14,004 bases of DNA from Dokdonella_A sp964582225. Lineage in GTDB: Bacteria; Pseudomonadota; Gammaproteobacteria; Xanthomonadales; Rhodanobacteraceae. This document shows positions 1-6,259 of this stretch, one piece after another. The stretch is from NCBI GenBank assembly GCA_964582225.1, contig CAZORA010000047.1, positions 1-14,004 of the forward strand, in the 5' to 3' direction. The notes below the pieces were generated by a model. That model made no database searches and had not been told where the DNA came from. It was given only the letters and a program-made list of their open reading frames with translations. A program made the translations under genes and the position numbers. Numbering within the stretch: the stretch's first letter is position 1; each line of letters opens with the position of its first letter.

Positions 1-1122
1 CAGCACCGACAGGTGCAGCTCGCCGCGTCCGGAGACCTTGAAGCGGTCGGCATCCGCGGTGTCCTCGACGCGCAGGGCGACGTTGTGCAGCGCCTCGCGC
101 GTCAGCCGCTCGCGAATCTGGCGGCTGGTCAGGAACTTGCCCCCGCTGCGGTCGCGGTTGCCGGCAAAGGGCGAGTCGTTCACCTGGAAGGTCATGCTGA
201 TGGTCGGCTCGTCGACGTGCAGCACCGGCAGCTGCTCGGGTGCCTCCGGTGCGCAGATCGTGTCCGAGATGCCGATCCCCTCGATGCCGTTGACGGCGAC
301 GATGTCGCCCGCTTCGGCGGCTTGCACCTCGCGCCGTTCGAGACCCATGAAGCCGAGCACCTGGAGCACCCGTGCGCTGCGCCGCTTTCCCATGCGGTCG
401 ATCAGGGTCACCGGCATGTTGGGATGGACCCGTCCGCGCTGGATGCGGCCGGTACCGATCACGCCGACGTAGCTCGAATAGTCGAGCTGGCTGACGCGCA
501 TCTGGAATGGACCATCCGGGTCGACCGAAGGCGGCGGCACGTGGCGCATGATGGCCTCGTAGAGTGGCGTCATGTCGCCGCCGCGCGCTTCCGGGTCGAG
601 GCTTGCGTAGCCGTGCAGGGCCGAAGCGTAGAGGACCGGGAAATCGAGCTGCTCGTTGCTGGCACCCAGGCGGTCGAAGAGATCGAAGGTCTGGTCCAGA
701 ACCCAGCTCGGGCGCGCGCCGGGGCGATCGACCTTGTTGATCACCACGATCGGGCGGAAGCCCATCTGGAACGCCTTCTGCGTCACGAAGCGCGTCTGCG
801 GCATGGGCCCGTCCATCGCGTCCACCAGCAGCAGCACCGAGTCGACCATCGACAGCACCCGCTCGACTTCACCGCCGAAATCGGCGTGGCCGGGCGTGTC
901 GACGATGTTGATGCGGTTGCCGCGCCAGGTGATGGCGGTGTTCTTGGCCAGAATCGTGATGCCGCGCTCGCGCTCCTGATCGCCAGAATCCATCACGCGC
1001 TCGCCGAGCGTACTGCGCTCGCCGAGCGTTCCAGACTGCTTCAGCAGGCAGTCCACGAGGGTGGTCTTGCCGTGATCGACGTGGGCGACGATCGCGATGT
1101 TGCGCAGGTTTTCGAGGGACAT
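1..1122 (-). CDS. typA: Translational GTPase TypA/BipA (N-terminal part, C-terminus outside window)
   Basis: TypA/BipA is a ribosome-binding GTPase of the EF-G/LepA class, linked in other bacteria to ribosome assembly and growth at low temperature or under stress. The 374 visible codons show the whole G domain: P-loop AHVDHGKT at 13-20, switch I RGITI at 53-57, DTPGH at 75-79, NKVD at 129-132 and SAL at 167-169. The beta-barrel domain II follows, and the frame runs off the left edge in the GRGELHLSVL stretch of domain III. The family is about 600 residues long, so about 40% is missing. The start ATG at 1122 gives MSLENLRNIAI, matching the family N-terminus; its ribosome binding site is weak. 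A 6-residue tandem repeat, TLGERS/TLGERV at 32-43, lies just before switch I without changing the length relative to E. coli TypA as I remember it. The gene is transcribed away from the cyclophilin gene. Confidence 0.97.
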   Translation of the reverse strand, partial: MSLENLRNIAIVAHVDHGKTTLVDCLLKQSGTLGERSTLGERVMDSGDQERERGITILAKNTAITWRGNRINIVDTPGHADFGGEVERVLSMVDSVLLLVDAMDGPMPQTRFVTQKAFQMGFRPIVVINKVDRPGARPSWVLDQTFDLFDRLGASNEQLDFPVLYASALHGYASLDPEARGGDMTPLYEAIMRHVPPPSVDPDGPFQMRVSQLDYSSYVGVIGTGRIQRGRVHPNMPVTLIDRMGKRRSARVLQVLGFMGLERREVQAAEAGDIVAVNGIEGIGISDTICAPEAPEQLPVLHVDEPTISMTFQVNDSPFAGNRDRSGGKFLTSRQIRERLTREALHNVALRVEDTADADRFKVSGRGELHLSVL

Positions 1123-1174
1123 GCGGGCTTGTGGTGCGGCTGGACGCCGCCGCGTTTCCGGAATGCGACCCTCC

Positions 1175-1205
1175 ATTTTACTTGGAATCTACCGCTGTAA
1201 TGCAA
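1175..1205 (-). promoter_or_regulatory. Possible sigma70-like promoter for typA
   Basis: On the minus strand TTGCAT (1205-1200) and TAAAAT (1180-1175) are separated by 19 bases. The -10 matches TATAAT at 5 of 6 positions; the -35 is poor and the spacing is long. It lies in the 153-base divergent gap between typA and the cyclophilin gene, 52 bases before the typA ATG. No comparably good plus-strand promoter was found for the cyclophilin gene; TGTAAT at 1196-1201 is a lone -10-like hexamer. Confidence 0.35.
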
Positions 1206-1275
1206 CAGCAAACTACGCGCTCGGCGCACCCGGCGCCGGCCTGCTACGCTTCGCGTTTTCAGCCGGAAAACCCTC

Positions 1276-1809
<534 letters not shown>

Positions 1810-1832
1810 GCAGGGTGCGGAGGCGTCACACG

Positions 1833-1849
1833 GCCGCCGCGACGGCGGC
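1833..1849. terminator. GC-rich hairpin between convergent genes
   Basis: There is a perfect 7-bp stem, GCCGCCG (1833-1839) pairing with CGGCGGC (1843-1849) around a 3-base CGA loop. It lies between the stop codons of the cyclophilin gene (1809) and the convergent YeaQ-like gene (1852). Neither side has a T-tract, so it is not a canonical intrinsic terminator. Its position suggests a bidirectional transcript-end structure, but this is inference. Confidence 0.4.
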
Positions 1850-1851
1850 TC

Positions 1852-2109
1852 TCAGCGTCGCAGCAGGCGGTGCAGGCCGAGCAGGATCAGCGCGCCGACC
1901 ACGCCGCCGAGGAACCCGGCAGGCTGCAGCGTGCCGACCGCCCCTGCAGGCAAACCGAAGAAGAGCCCGCCGATCCAGCCGCCGAGCAGCATGCCGGCAA
2001 TACCCAGCACGGCGGTGACGAGAAATCCGCGCGGCCCGCTTCCCGGCATCAGCAGGCGCGCTACGACGCCGACGAGGAGGCCCATGAACAACAGCCACAG
2101 CCACTGCAT
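1852..2109 (-). CDS. YeaQ/YmgE/GlsB-family small inner-membrane protein
   Basis: This 85-residue, very hydrophobic protein belongs to the GlsB/YeaQ/YmgE family (also called transglycosylase-associated proteins), often linked to general stress. Its biochemical role is not established. Three membrane segments can be drawn, roughly residues 2-20, 28-51 and 61-82, with glycine-rich packing (VLGIAGMLLGGWIGGLFFG and GFLGGVVGALILLG). It ends in basic HRLLRR, probably cytoplasmic. The length matches the family. The ATG at 2109 is preceded by a GGAG-like ribosome binding site at good spacing. The gene is monocistronic between convergent and divergent neighbours. A GACGTC-N7-GACGTC dyad starts 13 bases upstream of the ATG and could be an operator. 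Confidence 0.88.
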   Translation of the reverse strand: MQWLWLLFMGLLVGVVARLLMPGSGPRGFLVTAVLGIAGMLLGGWIGGLFFGLPAGAVGTLQPAGFLGGVVGALILLGLHRLLRR

Positions 2110-2121
2110 CCTGGCTCCGAT

Positions 2122-2140
2122 GACGTCGCGGGCGGACGTC
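2122..2140. promoter_or_regulatory. GACGTC-N7-GACGTC dyad upstream of the YeaQ-like gene
   Basis: Two copies of the palindrome GACGTC (2122-2127 and 2135-2140) are separated by GCGGGCG. Each copy is self-complementary and the pair forms a larger inverted repeat, the usual shape of a dimeric-regulator operator. It sits 13-31 bases upstream of the YeaQ-like ATG, inside its leader or promoter. No regulator can be assigned. The rest of the 2110-2347 gap has no convincing gene. Confidence 0.35.
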
Positions 2141-2347
2141 GTGAAATCGATTGGCCTACTGTAGCGCAGCGGCTGCCTTCCTGAAGCGGCGACCGTGCCG
2201 CGCGCCGGCGGGCAGCGCGGCGCCGGCTTCGTTGCTTGCGGCGCGCTGAAGCCGTACTTCGCCGCCGGGTTCGCGCGCCTCGCGGGCTGCTAGACTGGAC
2301 GGCTGTCAGGTGGGCTCCAGCCTGAATCACTTGCGAGGTGTTTTTCG

Positions 2348-3544
2348 ATGCCATCCCTTGCCGCGCGCATGAGTCGCGCCAAGCCCAGCGTGATCATGGC
2401 CATTGCCGACAAGGCAAGGCAGCTCAAGGCCGCGGGCCGCGACATCATCAGTTTCTCGATCGGCGTGCCCAACTTCCTGCCCGGCGCGCACGTCTACGCC
2501 GCCGCGCACGCGGCGATCGACCACGACAGCGGCCAGTACGGCTCCAATCGCGGCGCGGACGCGCTGCTCGACGCCTGCCTGCAGCACTTCGAGCAGAGCG
2601 GCCTGCGCGGCTACACGCGCCGCAACGTGGCCGTGGGCGTCGGCGCCAAACACGTGCTGTACAACCTCGCCGAGGCGCTGCTCGATCCGGGTGACGTGTT
2701 TGCCTTCGCCGTGCCCTATTGGACCACCTACATGGATCTGGCCGAGATCGTCGGCGTCGTGCCGCGCCTGATGCCCTGTCCGGCGAGCCAGGACTACAAG
2801 CTGACGCCCGCGCAGCTCGATGCCGCCCTCGACGGCGCCAAGGTGTTCCTGTTCAACAACCCCAACAACCCGACCGGCATGGTCTACAGCCAGGCCGAGA
2901 TCGCCGCGCTGGCCGACGTGCTGGTCAAGCATCCGGACGTCTGGGTGATCTGCGACGACATCTACAATCGGCTGATCTTCGACGGCATCGGTTATCACAA
3001 CTTCGTCAACGCACGGCCGGAGCTGCGCGATCGGGTGATCCAGGTCGACTCGCTGTCCAAGACCTACGGCATGCCGGGCTGGCGGGTGGGCTTCATTGCC
3101 GCACCGGAGGTCGTTGCTGACGCCTTCACCACGCTGAACTCGAACCACATCACCAATATTCCGGAGGTCGTGACCGCCGCCGCGGTGGCCGCGCTGAGCG
3201 GGCCGCAGGACGTTCCCGCCGCCAGGCGCGAGGAGTTTGCGGCGCGGCGCAATCGCATCCTCGAAGTGCTGAACGCGATTCCCGGCGTCCACTGCCCGCG
3301 TCCGCAGGGCGCCTTCTATGTGTTTCCCGACATCTCCTGCGCCTTCGGCAAGAGCCATCAGGGCAAGAAGATCGCCAACGACGTGGATTTCTGCAACGTG
3401 TTGCTCGATCACAAGGACGTCGCCTGCGTGCCCGGTTCAGCCTTCGGCGAGCCGAAGGCGCTGCGCATTTCCTACACCTGTCCGCCAGCCCGACTCGAAC
3501 CCGGGTTGAGCCGTCTGCGCGAATTTTTCGCCGAGCTCGGCTGA
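2348..3544 (+). CDS. PLP-dependent class I/II aminotransferase (aspartate aminotransferase-like, subgroup I-gamma type)
   Basis: This 398-residue fold-type I aminotransferase would move amino groups between an amino acid and a 2-oxo acid using pyridoxal phosphate. The Schiff-base lysine is K238 in SLSKTYGMPGWRVGF, with phosphate-binding R246. N174 lies in NNPNNPTG (170-177). D203 and Y206 in CDDIYNRL contact the cofactor ring, and R373 in LRISYT should bind the substrate alpha-carboxylate. YGSNRG at 64-69 replaces the usual Y-x-x-x-x-G. Length and motifs fit bacterial aspartate aminotransferases of the Thermus/Bacillus type. Substrate cannot be fixed from sequence; aromatic, alanine or methionine-related specificity is possible. 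The ATG at 2348 follows GAGGTG at 2335-2340 with a 7-base spacer, a clear start. The adjacent malate dehydrogenase gene supports an oxaloacetate-linked, aspartate role by context only. Confidence 0.93.
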   Translation: MPSLAARMSRAKPSVIMAIADKARQLKAAGRDIISFSIGVPNFLPGAHVYAAAHAAIDHDSGQYGSNRGADALLDACLQHFEQSGLRGYTRRNVAVGVGAKHVLYNLAEALLDPGDVFAFAVPYWTTYMDLAEIVGVVPRLMPCPASQDYKLTPAQLDAALDGAKVFLFNNPNNPTGMVYSQAEIAALADVLVKHPDVWVICDDIYNRLIFDGIGYHNFVNARPELRDRVIQVDSLSKTYGMPGWRVGFIAAPEVVADAFTTLNSNHITNIPEVVTAAAVAALSGPQDVPAARREEFAARRNRILEVLNAIPGVHCPRPQGAFYVFPDISCAFGKSHQGKKIANDVDFCNVLLDHKDVACVPGSAFGEPKALRISYTCPPARLEPGLSRLREFFAELG

Positions 3545-3558
3545 GCCGGACTTCCGGC
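3545..3558 (+). other. Intercistronic hairpin after the aminotransferase gene
   Basis: GCCGG (3545-3549) pairs with CCGGC (3554-3558) around ACTT, directly after the stop codon at 3544. The stem is short and there is no T-tract, so it is unlikely to stop transcription fully. It may tune mdh expression or mRNA stability in the 47-base gap. Confidence 0.3.
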
Positions 3559-3591
3559 CGTCCAACATTCAATGATGGAGGTTTCGCACCC

Positions 3592-4578
3592 ATGAAAGCA
3601 CCCGTTCGCGTTGCAGTCACCGGCGCCGCCGGCCAGATCGGCTATGCGCTGCTCTTTCGTATCGCCGCCGGCGACATGCTTGGCCCCGACCAGCCGGTCA
3701 TCCTGCAGCTGCTCGAGATCACACCTGCGCTGCCCGCGCTGCAGGGCGTGATGATGGAGCTCGAAGACTGCGCCTTCCCGACGCTTGCAGGCGTCTCTGC
3801 CTGTGATGACCCGAACGTCGCCTTCAAGGATGCCGACTACGCGCTCTTGGTCGGCGCCCGCCCGCGTCATGCGGGCATGGAGCGCAAGGATCTGCTGCAG
3901 GCGAACGGCGGTATCTTCGCCCCGCAGGGCCAGGCGCTCAACGCCCACGCGAGCCGCCAGGTCAAGGTGCTGGTGGTGGGCAATCCGGCGAACACCAATG
4001 CGTTGATCGCTCAGCAGAATGCGCCCGATCTCGACCCGCGCTGCTTCACCGCGATGGTGCGCCTGGACCATAATCGCGGTCTCGGCCAGCTGGCCGAGAA
4101 GACCGGTGTGCACACCAGCGAGATCCGGCGGATGGTGATCTGGGGCAACCACAGTTCGACCCAGTACCCCGACATCCACCACGCCACCGTGAACGGCAAG
4201 TCGGCGCTCGATCTGGTCGGTCAGGCTTGGTATGAGGAGCACTTCATTCCGACCGTGCAGCAGCGCGGGGCGGCGGTGATCAAGGCGCGCGGCGCCTCCT
4301 CGGCGGCGTCCGCAGCGGCAGCGGCGATCGACCATATGCGCAGCTGGGCGCTCGGCACCCCGGACGGCGATTGGGTTTCGATGGCGGTTCCCGCCGACGG
4401 CTCCTACGGTATTGCGCCGGGCGTCATTTATGGCCACCCGGTGATTTGCCGCGGCGGCAGCTACTCGATCGTGCGAGACCTTCCGGTCAGCGAATTTTCG
4501 CGTGCCCGCATGGACGCGAGCGATCGCGAGCTGCGCGAGGAGCGCGCCGCCGTGGAGCATCTGTTCCCGACCGGCTGA
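3592..4578 (+). CDS. mdh: NAD-dependent malate dehydrogenase
   Basis: This enzyme reversibly oxidises malate to oxaloacetate in the citric acid cycle. The 328 residues match the cytosolic-type (MDH2-clade) enzyme of many Xanthomonadales and Burkholderia. The NAD site GAAGQIG is at 11-17, with acidic E42 at the end of the second strand favouring NAD over NADP. The substrate arginines are R92, R98 and R162, and the catalytic pair is D159 and H187 (LDHNRG and WGNHSS). NPANTN is at 131-136. The mobile loop reads ARPRHAGMERKDLL, where I would expect ARPRGPGMERKDLL, so H93-A94 is an unusual substitution next to a substrate arginine. The ATG at 3592 follows GGAGG (3577-3581) with a 10-base spacer. 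The gene is 47 bases downstream of the aminotransferase and could be co-transcribed with it. Confidence 0.97.
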   Translation: MKAPVRVAVTGAAGQIGYALLFRIAAGDMLGPDQPVILQLLEITPALPALQGVMMELEDCAFPTLAGVSACDDPNVAFKDADYALLVGARPRHAGMERKDLLQANGGIFAPQGQALNAHASRQVKVLVVGNPANTNALIAQQNAPDLDPRCFTAMVRLDHNRGLGQLAEKTGVHTSEIRRMVIWGNHSSTQYPDIHHATVNGKSALDLVGQAWYEEHFIPTVQQRGAAVIKARGASSAASAAAAAIDHMRSWALGTPDGDWVSMAVPADGSYGIAPGVIYGHPVICRGGSYSIVRDLPVSEFSRARMDASDRELREERAAVEHLFPTG

Positions 4579-4581
4579 GCG

Positions 4582-4610
4582 CGTTTCACCGGGCGTAGCG
4601 CGGTAAAGCG
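4582..4610 (+). terminator. Imperfect hairpin downstream of mdh
   Basis: CGTTTCACCGG pairs with the later GCGGTAAAGCG around a GTAG-containing core. I count about eleven Watson-Crick pairs, one wobble and two mismatches. It begins 3 bases after the mdh stop and ends just before the -35-like element of the next gene. There is no T-run, so terminator function is uncertain. Confidence 0.35.
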
Positions 4611-4611
4611 A

Positions 4612-4640
4612 TTGCTGGCATTGCCGCTTGCCCTTACGAT
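4612..4640 (+). promoter_or_regulatory. Sigma70-like promoter for the pseudo-receiver gene
   Basis: TTGCTG (4612-4617) and TACGAT (4635-4640) are separated by exactly 17 bases, matching the sigma70 consensus at 3 of 6 and 4 of 6 positions. Transcription would begin near 4647, just before a good ribosome binding site and the GTG at 4669. This argues against start codons at TTG 4612 or ATG 4639, which lie inside the promoter. Confidence 0.45.
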
Positions 4641-4656
4641 GCGCGCAGGCCGTGAC

Positions 4657-4660
4657 GGAG
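4657..4660 (+). promoter_or_regulatory. Ribosome binding site deciding the GTG start at 4669
   Basis: GGAG lies 8 bases before GTG at 4669. The upstream in-frame candidates (TTG 4612, ATG 4639) have no comparable purine-rich element. Confidence 0.5.
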
Positions 4661-4668
4661 CATACAGG

Positions 4669-5832
4669 GTGGCCAGAGTCCGGACGATTGCGGCAGTGGG
4701 CGTGTCGGCGGAGGAGACGGCGCATTTGCGCATGCTGCTCGGCCGCAGCGCCGATCGCCTCGAGGAAAAATGGAAGTGGGGCGACGAACAGGACGCCGAT
4801 CTGCTGGTCGTCGACCCGGCCATTTTTGCCGGCCAGATGGCGCGCACGCGCGCGCTTGCCGCGGGAATGCGCGTGGCAATTTTTTCCGATCGCCCCGATG
4901 CCCAGGACGCGCGCGAGGTCGAGCTCGTGCTGCATCGACCGCTCTTGACCCGCAACGTCATCGAGGTTTTGAACCAGATCAGCGAGGCTGCGCTGCCGAT
5001 GCCGGAGGTCGGCAGCAACAGCGCGGATTTCTATACTCGCGATCTCGGCGAGGATACGGCCGCGCCCCCTGACACCTTCGAATCCGGCGCGCCGCCCGTT
5101 GGCGGGCTCGATCGTCTGCTCGATGCGCTGCCGGCCGAATTGCGCTACGACGAGATGCGACATCCAGACGCACCCGCATGGCTGTCTTCCAGCCGGCCGG
5201 GTGTGCAGATCGACGAAAAGGGTCCGTCCACACACACCGTGAAGCGCGCGCACAGCCTGGCCGAGGCCGAGACGCACCCGCTGACTTCGTGGCTCGATGG
5301 AGATCTCCTGCGCGCGCCGGCCTGGCTACAGCTCGAAGGGGCGCCACAGCTCGCGTTGGACCCGAAAAACCGTGTGGTCCTCACCGCCGGAACGTTGAGT
5401 ACTCTCGTCCCCTACTGCCACGCGCGGTGGGCGGCCTTCGACTGGCAGCCGCTGACTTCAGTGGCACTTTCCGAACTGCGCGAGGCGCAGGCGACGCTTT
5501 CCTACGAGAGCCTGCTTTGGCTCCACGCGTTGGAGCACGCCGGCGGACGTCTTGCCGCGCATCTGGATCCGGCTGGGACCTATCGGCTGCTCGCGAATCG
5601 CCTGCCGCCGCTCGATCGGGAGCCCCTGCAGCGGATTGCCGCCGCGATGGCAGAGCCGCTGCGGGTGCACGAGATCGCCGCCTGGGCCGACGTGGCGATG
5701 GATGAAGTTTTCAGCTTCATCACCGCGAGCGAGGCGGTCGGCGCCATCGAATGGCGGCCGCGGCAGCGGCCGCAGCCGGCGGCGCCCGGCGGTCTGCTGC
5801 GGCGCTTGCGCAAGCCCTTCGACAAGTCCTGA
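4669..5832 (+). CDS. Uncharacterised protein with degenerate receiver-like N-terminal domain and winged-helix-like C-terminus
   Basis: I do not recognise a named family. From GTG 4669 the product has 387 residues. Residues 1-108 have an alternating alpha/beta pattern like a response-regulator receiver. RTIAAVGVS forms strand 1, DADLLVVDP carries an aspartate (D49) where phosphorylation would occur, MRVAIFSD is strand 4 and HRPLL (89-93) stands where receivers have a lysine-proline. The acidic pair after strand 1 is missing, so it is probably a pseudo-receiver. Residues 109-200 are a polar linker. Residues 205-362 form a conserved-looking domain (WLQLEGAPQLALDPKNRVV, PYCHARW) ending in a helix-turn-helix-like run, LRVHEIAAWADVAMDEVFSF. 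A basic proline-rich tail follows. There is no signal peptide or membrane segment. In-frame TTG 4612 and ATG 4639 are alternative starts. It may act in intracellular signalling, but this is inference only. Confidence 0.83.
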   Translation: MARVRTIAAVGVSAEETAHLRMLLGRSADRLEEKWKWGDEQDADLLVVDPAIFAGQMARTRALAAGMRVAIFSDRPDAQDAREVELVLHRPLLTRNVIEVLNQISEAALPMPEVGSNSADFYTRDLGEDTAAPPDTFESGAPPVGGLDRLLDALPAELRYDEMRHPDAPAWLSSSRPGVQIDEKGPSTHTVKRAHSLAEAETHPLTSWLDGDLLRAPAWLQLEGAPQLALDPKNRVVLTAGTLSTLVPYCHARWAAFDWQPLTSVALSELREAQATLSYESLLWLHALEHAGGRLAAHLDPAGTYRLLANRLPPLDREPLQRIAAAMAEPLRVHEIAAWADVAMDEVFSFITASEAVGAIEWRPRQRPQPAAPGGLLRRLRKPFDKS

Positions 5833-5864
5833 GCAATCGCCGCGACCTCAGCCTGCAGGGTGGT

Positions 5865-6182
5865 TCAACCCGAAGCCAGATGCAGCCCGATGATGCCGGC
5901 GACGATCAGCCCCAGGCTGATCAGGCGCCCGGCGCTCGCCGGCTCGGCGAACAACAGCATGCCGAGTACCGCCGTGCCGACGGCGCCGATGCCGACCCAG
6001 ACCGCATAGGCACTGCCGACCGGCAGCGACTTCATCGCCAAGCCGAGCAGCGCCACGCTGAGCAGCATCGACAGCGCGGTCGCCAGGGTCGGCCACGGGC
6101 GGCTCAGCCCGTCGCTGTATTTCAGACCGATGGCCCAGCCGACCTCGAACAGTCCGGCGATCAGGAGCAGAAACCAGTTCAT
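5865..6182 (-). CDS. sugE: SMR-family exporter of the SugE/Gdx type
   Basis: This 105-residue protein with four membrane helices is the exact length of E. coli SugE (Gdx). That subgroup of small multidrug resistance transporters exports guanidinium in exchange for protons, and some members also export quaternary ammonium compounds. The essential glutamate E13 is present in IAGLFEVGWAIGLKYSDG. KSLPVGSAYAVWVGIGAVG and the C-terminal LGLIVAGIIGLHLASG are typical of SugE rather than EmrE. These proteins work as antiparallel dual-topology homodimers. The ATG at 6182 gives the standard start, with GGAAG 8 bases upstream. It lies 77 bases after the glucan-synthase gene on the same strand, so it may be read as part of that run or from its own promoter. 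A 14-base hairpin with an ACGC loop ends 19 bases before the ATG. Confidence 0.93.
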   Translation of the reverse strand: MNWFLLLIAGLFEVGWAIGLKYSDGLSRPWPTLATALSMLLSVALLGLAMKSLPVGSAYAVWVGIGAVGTAVLGMLLFAEPASAGRLISLGLIVAGIIGLHLASG

Positions 6183-6201
6183 CCTGTGATCTTCCGTCGG
6201 C

Positions 6202-6215
6202 GCGGGGCGTCCCGC
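6202..6215 (-). promoter_or_regulatory. Hairpin with ACGC loop in the sugE leader
   Basis: On the minus strand GCGGG pairs with CCCGC around the loop ACGC, 19 bases before the sugE start and next to its ribosome binding site. A GC-rich stem with an ACGR loop near the start codon is the form of each half of a guanidine-II (mini-ykkC) riboswitch. Here the loop's last base is C rather than A or G, and no second paired hairpin with ACGR is visible in the 77-base gap. Function is unproven. Confidence 0.25.
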
Positions 6216-6259
6216 AGTGAACAGGTGTCGTGAGAGCATGCCCGCTCGCGGCGAGACCC

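Noticed and set aside
13..1200. Long plus-strand open frame of 395 codons opposite typA
   Set aside because: It is antisense to the unmistakable TypA coding sequence, rich in Ala, Arg, His and Val with no family motifs; such frames are common opposite GC-rich genes.
2327..3412. Minus-strand open frame of 361 codons opposite the aminotransferase gene
   Set aside because: The opposite strand carries all the PLP-enzyme motifs; this frame has composition typical of antisense noise.
3472..5277. Minus-strand open frame of 601 codons spanning mdh and the pseudo-receiver gene
   Set aside because: It crosses two well-supported plus-strand genes and their gap, and its product is low-complexity with no domain I can see.
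5833..5864. Terminator between the convergent pseudo-receiver and sugE genes
   Set aside because: Only a loopless CCTGCAGG palindrome and weak ACC/GGT complementarity are present; no usable hairpin or T-tract.
6183..6259. Canonical two-hairpin guanidine-II riboswitch
   Set aside because: Only one hairpin is visible and its loop is ACGC, not ACGR. The ACGA on the minus strand near 6227-6232 has no complementary flanks.
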